DNA from: DATBRC01 sp036560485
Lineage (GTDB): Bacteria > Pseudomonadota > Gammaproteobacteria > Burkholderiales > Burkholderiaceae_D
Assembly (NCBI GenBank): GCA_036560485.1
Contig: DATBRC010000055.1
Coordinates: 1-64,000 of the forward strand
DNA length: 64,000 nt
Reading direction: 5' to 3'
This document shows positions 59,482 to 64,000 of this stretch, in pieces (the stretch's first letter is position 1; each line of letters begins with the position of its first letter). The notes beneath the pieces were generated by a model. That model was given only the letters and a program-made list of their open reading frames with translations. It had not been told where the DNA came from and ran no database searches. Position numbers and translations under genes: made by a program.

Positions 59482-60078
59482 CTACGGGAGTATGGTTTTC
59501 GCAGTAGCCTGGTCGAATTGTTTTACCTGCTGTTTCGGTACAAAAGATTTGAATCTCTCCATCAAGGCAGGCGCATCGTCTTCGTACATCATCAATGAAG
59601 CATGTTCCGGTTTTAAAAAACCTTGCTTCACAAGATGCTGTACAAATCGGATCAAGCCATCATAAAAACCATTGACGTTGAGTAGGCCAATTGGTTTGTC
59701 ATGAAAGCCGAGTTGCGACCAGGTCAGCACTTCAAATAATTCTTCCAAAGTACCGATACCGCCAGGCATCGCAATAAAGCCGCCGGCTAATTCGGCCATC
59801 TTTGCTTTGCGTTCATGCATGTCTTTGACAACATATAAATGTGTAAGGCCAGGATGTCCGACTTCATAGTCCATCAGCGCTTTTGGAATGACACCTGTAA
59901 CTTTGCCACCTAAACGTAACACCTCATCGGCGATGACACCCATCAAGCCGACATTGCCGCCACCGTATACCAGGTCGATCTGTTCGTCCGCCATTGCTTT
60001 TGCCAATGACCGCGCTGCCTCCTCATAAACGGGGCTGCTGCCAATCGATGAACCACAGTAGACACAAAGCGATTTCAT
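59482..60078 (-). CDS. LOG-family nucleotide 5'-monophosphate phosphoribohydrolase
   Basis: A 198-residue Rossmann-fold protein of the TIGR00730/LOG family: VYCGSSIGSSPVYEEAA, VYGGGNVGLMGVIADEVL, and the phosphoribohydrolase signature PGGIGTLEELFEVLTW. Members release free cytokinin bases or cleave AMP-like nucleotides to base and ribose-5-phosphate. The start ATG 60078 gives the family N-terminus; the frame runs to a TTG at 60093. It is convergent with metZ, 12 bases apart. Confidence 0.92.
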   Translation of the reverse strand: MKSLCVYCGSSIGSSPVYEEAARSLAKAMADEQIDLVYGGGNVGLMGVIADEVLRLGGKVTGVIPKALMDYEVGHPGLTHLYVVKDMHERKAKMAELAGGFIAMPGGIGTLEELFEVLTWSQLGFHDKPIGLLNVNGFYDGLIRFVQHLVKQGFLKPEHASLMMYEDDAPALMERFKSFVPKQQVKQFDQATAKTILP

Positions 60079-60269
60079 TTTTCTATTTATCAAAAAAAGA
60101 TTCGTCTTTAGTTAAGAATATAAATGAAGCGCATTAAGTATGAATGAGTATCTGGCAAATGATGGTGGAAGAAAATTTGCTTGCTCAATCAACAATTCAA
60201 TGGCGAATAATGAGACGGTACCATAAGGTGGTATTTATCAAACCGCAGATATGAGGTGAAATATGCTGA

Positions 60270-60743
60270 TTATTTGGGTAGCACAACGGCATCAATAGCT
60301 TGAATGACACCATTGTCTGCCACAAGATCACTTTGGATGACATTTGCATTATCAAAAGTGATTTTTCCGTTGTCAGACGTTAAAGTAATTGAGCTTCCAT
60401 CCACCGTTTTAGTTGGCCCAGGTTTTACCTCAGCCACCAATATTCTTCCCGGCACAATATGATGGCTTAATACTTGTGCGAGTTTTACCTTGTCTTTCAT
60501 TAACGCATTCAAAGTTTCTGGCGGTAGTTTGGCAAAAGCCTCATCGGTCGGCGCAAAGACGGTAAAAGGACCTTGGTGTTTAAGTGTGTCGGTTAGTCCA
60601 GCCGCTTTTGTCGCGGCTACAAATGTATTAAAGGAGCCAGATGCAGTTGCGGTGTCTATGATATCTGCAGCAAAGGCGTGAGTGGCACTTGCGAAAATCA
60701 TTGCAACGGCAATTGCAATCACGGTAAATTTTTTTTTACTCAT
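60270..60743 (-). CDS. Secreted fasciclin (FAS1) domain protein
   Basis: The 157 residues have a signal peptide (cut near ATHAFAA) and one FAS1 domain: DIIDTATASGSFNTFVAATKAAGL, the H1 motif GPFTVFAPTDEAFAKLP, LSHHIVPGRI and the H2-like ANVIQSDLVADNGVIQAIDAVVLP. Such small FAS1 proteins are exported and linked to adhesion. AAGGGG six bases before the ATG is a good ribosome binding site. A tandem repeat lies about 70-95 bases upstream. Confidence 0.93.
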   Translation of the reverse strand: MSKKKFTVIAIAVAMIFASATHAFAADIIDTATASGSFNTFVAATKAAGLTDTLKHQGPFTVFAPTDEAFAKLPPETLNALMKDKVKLAQVLSHHIVPGRILVAEVKPGPTKTVDGSSITLTSDNGKITFDNANVIQSDLVADNGVIQAIDAVVLPK

Positions 60744-60811
60744 GAGAAGCCCCTTAGCTCAGTTGATGGTCATATCGTTACAAGGACGGATGCAATATGT
60801 TGCGGTGACAA

Positions 60812-60837
60812 CGAGAATTAAAATCGAGAATTAAAAT
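60812..60837. repeat. Two perfect tandem copies of a 13-bp unit
   Basis: CGAGAATTAAAAT occurs at 60812-60824 and again at 60825-60837, upstream of the FAS1 gene (which starts at 60743 on the other strand). The position fits a regulator site, but a chance slippage duplication is equally possible. Confidence 0.5.
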
Positions 60838-60942
60838 CGCTAACAATCAGTTGACAAGAGGCGTGAAAGGTTCACGTGGAGTGATGCAATATTGATCATC
60901 GTGGATATATTAATGAATTGAATGCTAAATGTAGGCGAGACA

Positions 60943-61872
60943 TTAAATGGATGTCTTCCGGATTTCTTCGATTACCTTGTCTTGAATGCTGATATCAAAC
61001 AGAAGCGCTACATGCCCAATGCCGTGAAATGCAATATTGCGCGCACCAAGTAGATGGGATGAGGTTTGTGGCGCAATGATGTTGTCGTGATGGGAATAAA
61101 TTGAAACGATAAGGCCATAATCGGATTGACATTCATCCTTTGCCAGTTGTTGCAACCAAGCGCTGGAAGCACCTTTATTGGCATTGCGACTCCAACGCAT
61201 CTGCCGGCTATTTTTTCCCTTGCCAAAATTCGCCAATGCAGTTCCATGGTGTGGAGTGCCTAATGTAATGACCTTGGCAATGTGCATGCTGCCGTGGATT
61301 TTCAAATATGCACGAGCCGCAAGTCCGCCCATGCTGTGCGCAACGATGACAATCTTGTCGCTCCCTGTTTCATTACGAAGCGTATCGATCGCTTGGTGAA
61401 TGATTGGTACATAAGAATCTATGTCGCCTAGAACAGGTTCCAGATCGATTGCATGATGCGTAATTCCTTCTATGCTCAGACGTTGACTCAACGTTTGCCA
61501 TTGCCCGCTATTACATACATAGCCATGGATAAGCAATACAGGCAAAGTGCTGGCATTTTTCGCTGTGTATTTTGAGAAAATCCAAAATGGCATGCTGCGT
61601 GATGATGTCAGAATTGTCGCTTTGAATTCATTGACAAATAATTTGATGCCTTGCGAAAAACTAATGCGGTATTCGGCAGGAGTTTCACTGCGATAAATCC
61701 ACGCCCAGAAAAAATTGTTTGCTGTGATTACAAGCCGGAACAATAAAAGTGCAATTGCACTCAGGATAAGGGCCGGCAAAAAAGTGACGCCATATGCGTG
61801 GATGGCAAAGAGCAGTCCGATGCCAGCTAATATTTGTAGAGCTAATAAAATTTTTGTGACGCGTGAAATCAT
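60943..61872 (-). CDS. Membrane-anchored lipase/esterase
   Basis: The 309-residue protein has two N-terminal membrane helices (about 4-24 and 28-48) and an alpha/beta hydrolase domain from about 105: LPVLLIHGYVCNSGQW, nucleophile elbow AHSMGG (Ser180), TLGTPHHGT, and the acid/His region SHHDNIIAPQ ... GIGHVALLF. The lid-poor, TPHHGT-bearing type resembles bacterial triacylglycerol lipases and PGAP1-like esterases. The domain should face one side of the membrane; which side is unclear. I chose ATG 61872; a TTG at 61881 is possible and neither has a good ribosome binding site. Confidence 0.85.
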   Translation of the reverse strand: MISRVTKILLALQILAGIGLLFAIHAYGVTFLPALILSAIALLLFRLVITANNFFWAWIYRSETPAEYRISFSQGIKLFVNEFKATILTSSRSMPFWIFSKYTAKNASTLPVLLIHGYVCNSGQWQTLSQRLSIEGITHHAIDLEPVLGDIDSYVPIIHQAIDTLRNETGSDKIVIVAHSMGGLAARAYLKIHGSMHIAKVITLGTPHHGTALANFGKGKNSRQMRWSRNANKGASSAWLQQLAKDECQSDYGLIVSIYSHHDNIIAPQTSSHLLGARNIAFHGIGHVALLFDISIQDKVIEEIRKTSI

Positions 61873-61946
61873 TTCGAGCAAGACAGGATGTCTGCGATAC
61901 CATCAATCGGGCAGTGTATCGTGAAATCGACGTATTTTCGGTGGGA

Positions 61947-62435
61947 CTATTTTGGCGCTACTGTGATGAGTCGTGTACCTGCAAATCGATCATGGAGAAA
62001 TTGACGATTTGGATCGAGATAAATAGCAGCGGCCCAGAGAAACATATTGGCGGCAGGAATCCAGATTAACAACCAGGTTTTTGCGCCGAGAAAGGCTGCT
62101 AATGCCAAGCCGGGTGCAAACCATAGCCATGCCAATACATAGCGAGCAATTGCACGTCCGATTTTTACGGAGTCGCCGTTTTTAGTGACCAGTCTGATAC
62201 GCCAGGTTTTCATTGCCAGCGTTTGTCCGCTATGAGTCCAAAACCAGACAAAGTAAACGCCAACGACTAAAAATAACCAATACTGAAGAGCATGCCGTAA
62301 ATACAGCGCGTTACGTTGCTGTAATAAGGTAGAGAAGAGCCATGCAGAAATAAAAAGTACGCCAAACAGCAACATGGCTTCATAGACCATGCTGGCTAAG
62401 CGATGCTTCAGAGATGGTGTCGTAATAGTAATCAA
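61947..62435 (-). CDS. RDD-family membrane protein
   Basis: The 162-residue protein carries the RDD pattern in an altered form: KHRLASMVYEAMLLFGVLF near the start (Arg then Glu), TLAMKTWRIRLVTKNGD in the middle and LHDRFAGTRL (Asp-Arg) at the end, with three to four membrane helices. RDD proteins are poorly characterised; some act as sodium/proton antiporters. The start is a TTG at 62435 because the next ATG would cut into the domain. It is the fourth gene of the ECF-sigma operon, 9 bases after the DUF3106 gene. Confidence 0.85.
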   Translation of the reverse strand: MITITTPSLKHRLASMVYEAMLLFGVLFISAWLFSTLLQQRNALYLRHALQYWLFLVVGVYFVWFWTHSGQTLAMKTWRIRLVTKNGDSVKIGRAIARYVLAWLWFAPGLALAAFLGAKTWLLIWIPAANMFLWAAAIYLDPNRQFLHDRFAGTRLITVAPK

Positions 62436-62444
62436 CTGCTGAAA

Positions 62445-63197
62445 TTATTTCGTAGGAGTTTGTGTGACTGTTTGAGGCGGCTGTGAAGGTGCAGATTGTA
62501 GAGGCACAGATTGTGTGGGAGCAGTTTGTGCAGGTACAACAGGTTGCGGTACCACGGGTTTTACAAGCGATGGCTTGGTAACCGACTTGATCGACGTCGG
62601 TACTCTGTTTTTATTTGTTCCAGAGCGTGGAAGATTCGCCAAATGTTTCTTGTTTTTTGCCTCTGCTTCTGCTGCCAGCTTCTTTTTTTCTTCTTCAGGC
62701 AAATTTTGATATTGCTGCCATTTTTCAGATTTTTGATTGGCATTCAATTTTTTTGCGCGCTCATAACTTTCACGCGCAGCACGCCGCTGAGCGGGCGTAA
62801 GTTTTGCCCATTCACGCATACGATCTTGCAAGCGTTGTTGTTCCTCTGGTTTCATGGAGGGGAATTTATTGGCGATAACAAGCCATTTTTGCTTACGAAA
62901 TGCATCTATCTTGTCCCAATCTGAAGAGAGTGGAGCAAGTGCTTGTTGTTGCGGCGGAGTCAGATCAGTCCATAGTGGTTTCGCTGATTTAATTTGTGGT
63001 TTGACTGGTAGCCTGGCAGCGGGCGTCGTCTTGTTAATTGCTGGCGTTGATGTAGATGACTTGATTGAGGCGTTCTCTGCAGGCTTATTGTCGACGGCCC
63101 AAGCGATCCCTATCAAACCTGTCAGGCTTAAAATGCACACCGCCCGCAGAGCGCGGGCGGCCATATTGGTAATGGAAGACGCCGAATATCGAACCAT
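62445..63197 (-). CDS. Secreted DUF3106 protein
   Basis: The 250 residues have a signal peptide (about 1-34, ending GIAWA), a Thr/Ser/Pro region, the DUF3106 core (LWTDLTPPQQQALAPLSSDWDKI, KWLVIANKFPSMKPEEQQRLQDRMREWAKLTPAQRR) and a Pro/Gln/Val-rich tail. The helical, charged core recalls the CpxP/Spy type of periplasmic chaperone-like sensors, but that is only resemblance. It lies five bases downstream of the DUF3619 gene. Confidence 0.88.
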   Translation of the reverse strand: MVRYSASSITNMAARALRAVCILSLTGLIGIAWAVDNKPAENASIKSSTSTPAINKTTPAARLPVKPQIKSAKPLWTDLTPPQQQALAPLSSDWDKIDAFRKQKWLVIANKFPSMKPEEQQRLQDRMREWAKLTPAQRRAARESYERAKKLNANQKSEKWQQYQNLPEEEKKKLAAEAEAKNKKHLANLPRSGTNKNRVPTSIKSVTKPSLVKPVVPQPVVPAQTAPTQSVPLQSAPSQPPQTVTQTPTK

Positions 63198-63202
63198 ATG
63201 AT

Positions 63203-63607
63203 TTATTGCGCTTTACTGTCTAAGTAAGCATTAAATCCATGATCCAGGTATGCGGACAAGGGTAAATCATCCGATAAAACGGCGGCATCAATATCTGCCG
63301 TTTCACTAATGCGTTGTTGTTGTTCAAATTGATATAAACCGACGAAAAGCAAAGCACCAGCCAGCAATGGAGCCGCGATACCCAATCGTCCCAACCAGGA
63401 AATTGGTTCGCCAAAGATTTGTCCGACATGGCCGGCAAATTGTTGGCCTGACACCAGCAAGCCAGATGAACGTTCTGCTTTTTTGCGAGAAAGTGCGATT
63501 TTGCGTGCAGATGCTAGTTTGTCAACAGATGATGTTGGTAAAGCGTCAAGGCTTTCATTGAGTGCATGCCGCACTTTGTATGCGAAATTAATTTCTGAAG
63601 TATTCAT
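63203..63607 (-). CDS. DUF3619 single-pass membrane protein
   Basis: The 134-residue protein begins MNTSEINFAYKVRHALNESLDAL, has one membrane helix (WLGRLGIAAPLLAGALLFVGLYQFE) and a short periplasmic tail ending AYLDHGFNAYLDSKAQ. Its start overlaps the stop of the ECF sigma gene (ATGA). A cytoplasmic helical domain plus one helix, encoded right after a sigma factor, is the layout of an anti-sigma factor, but the family's role is not known to me. GAGG lies nine bases before the ATG; the longer frame (to 63664) is rejected. Confidence 0.88.
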   Translation of the reverse strand: MNTSEINFAYKVRHALNESLDALPTSSVDKLASARKIALSRKKAERSSGLLVSGQQFAGHVGQIFGEPISWLGRLGIAAPLLAGALLFVGLYQFEQQQRISETADIDAAVLSDDLPLSAYLDHGFNAYLDSKAQ

Positions 63608-64000
63608 AATCGTATTCCTCTGGCTCTTAGTGCTTGGGCAAGGGTGTGAGTTGCGCGTGAACAATGTGTTTTCACGCTCCCCTCAGAACATCCCATCGTC
63701 GCGGCAGTTTCAGCCACATCCATATCTTCCCAGTAACGCATCAGGAATGCTTCCCGTTGACGTGTCGGCAGTTTTTGTACTTCTTCATCTATGATGGCAA
63801 GAACCTGCTCGCGTTCAATTTTATCTGCACTGGATTCCGACGCTTGCGTTCCTTCTTCGGCAGAGTAGTTTTCCAGTAAGTCGTAATCATCCTGGTTTTC
63901 GGTGTCGCTACCCATACTTGAAAAAAGACTAACCCAAGTATTGCGAACTTTTTCACGACGAAAATAATCGTGGATCGTATTCTGCAAGATACGCTGAAAA
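63604..64000 (-). CDS. ECF-type RNA polymerase sigma factor, 5' end outside the window
   Basis: The frame is open to the last base, so the N-terminus is missing. Visible are the end of region 2 (FQRILQNTIHDYFRREKVRNTW), a negatively charged linker (GSDTENQDDYDLLENYSAEEG) and region 4 (LPTRQREAFLMRYWEDMDVAETAATMGCSEGSVKTHCSRATHTLAQAL). It is first in an operon with DUF3619, DUF3106 and RDD genes, with a 4-base overlap to the next gene. It probably directs its own operon in response to envelope state. Confidence 0.92.
   Translation of the reverse strand, partial: FQRILQNTIHDYFRREKVRNTWVSLFSSMGSDTENQDDYDLLENYSAEEGTQASESSADKIEREQVLAIIDEEVQKLPTRQREAFLMRYWEDMDVAETAATMGCSEGSVKTHCSRATHTLAQALRARGIRL

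Noticed and set aside
60749..60772. tRNA-like D-arm sequence (TAGCTCAGTTG) near the FAS1 start
   Set aside because: It resembles the first 24 bases of a tRNA, but no anticodon stem, T-loop or CCA follows, and the region is explained by the FAS1 ribosome binding site.

Overview
The window is a stretch of chromosome from a betaproteobacterium, most likely in Oxalobacteraceae and close to Herminiimonas/Janthinobacterium. That placement rests on gene order recalled from that group (carAB-greA, yhbY/rlmE-ftsH-folP-glmM, leuCDB-asd-fimV-truA-trpFBA-accD-folC-SPOR-cvpA-purF-metZ) and on protein motifs; no search was run. Base composition looks near 50% GC. No phage, conjugative element, rRNA or CRISPR array was seen.

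Layout. 1-500: 3' end of an unrecognised gene, then a GlcG/HbpS-like gene. 1.2-12.3 kb: housekeeping block of pyrimidine/arginine entry (carAB), transcript cleavage (greA), ribosome biogenesis (YhbY-like, rlmE), membrane proteolysis (ftsH), folate (folP) and cell-wall precursor synthesis (glmM). 12.2-13.9 kb: compact arsenic cluster arsR-arsC-aquaporin on the minus strand. 13.9-14.2 kb: tRNA-Pro(TGG) and tRNA-Arg(TCT), each with a clear terminator. 14.7-21.4 kb: a 1997-residue hybrid signalling kinase facing a NarL-type response regulator. 21.8-32.1 kb: accessory metabolic and membrane genes (FAD-linked dehydrogenase, WrbA, YihY, O-acetylhomoserine sulfhydrylase, CBS protein, MFS-acyltransferase fusion, DUF2726 protein). 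32.2-37.8 kb: a second signalling pair, a REC-DUF3369-GGDEF-EAL protein and a multi-PAS histidine kinase. 38-41.2 kb: aroC, an MFS transporter and an M48 lipoprotein peptidase. 41.4-59.5 kb: long plus-strand block for leucine, lysine/threonine/methionine precursors, tryptophan, fatty acid, folate, purine and methionine synthesis, with fimV inside. 59.5-64 kb: minus-strand LOG-family enzyme, FAS1 protein, lipase and an operon led by an ECF sigma factor that is cut by the window end.

How it fits together. Much of the window is amino-acid, nucleotide and folate synthesis, and many genes overlap by 1-8 bases or lie within a few tens of bases of each other, so translational coupling is likely. Two sulfhydrylases (MetY- and MetZ-like) give two routes into homocysteine. 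The arsenic cluster pairs a thioredoxin-type arsenate reductase with an aquaporin in place of an arsenite pump. The two large signalling loci are the accessory part with the least predictable function.

Non-coding signals of most interest are two MITE-like elements (9911-10014 and 22235-22345), a long hairpin between carB and greA, an ArsR operator placed between the -35 and -10 of an apparently leaderless arsR promoter, crossing hairpins just before metZ, a pair of 26-bp repeats upstream of the NarL-type regulator, and a tandem 13-bp repeat upstream of the FAS1 gene.
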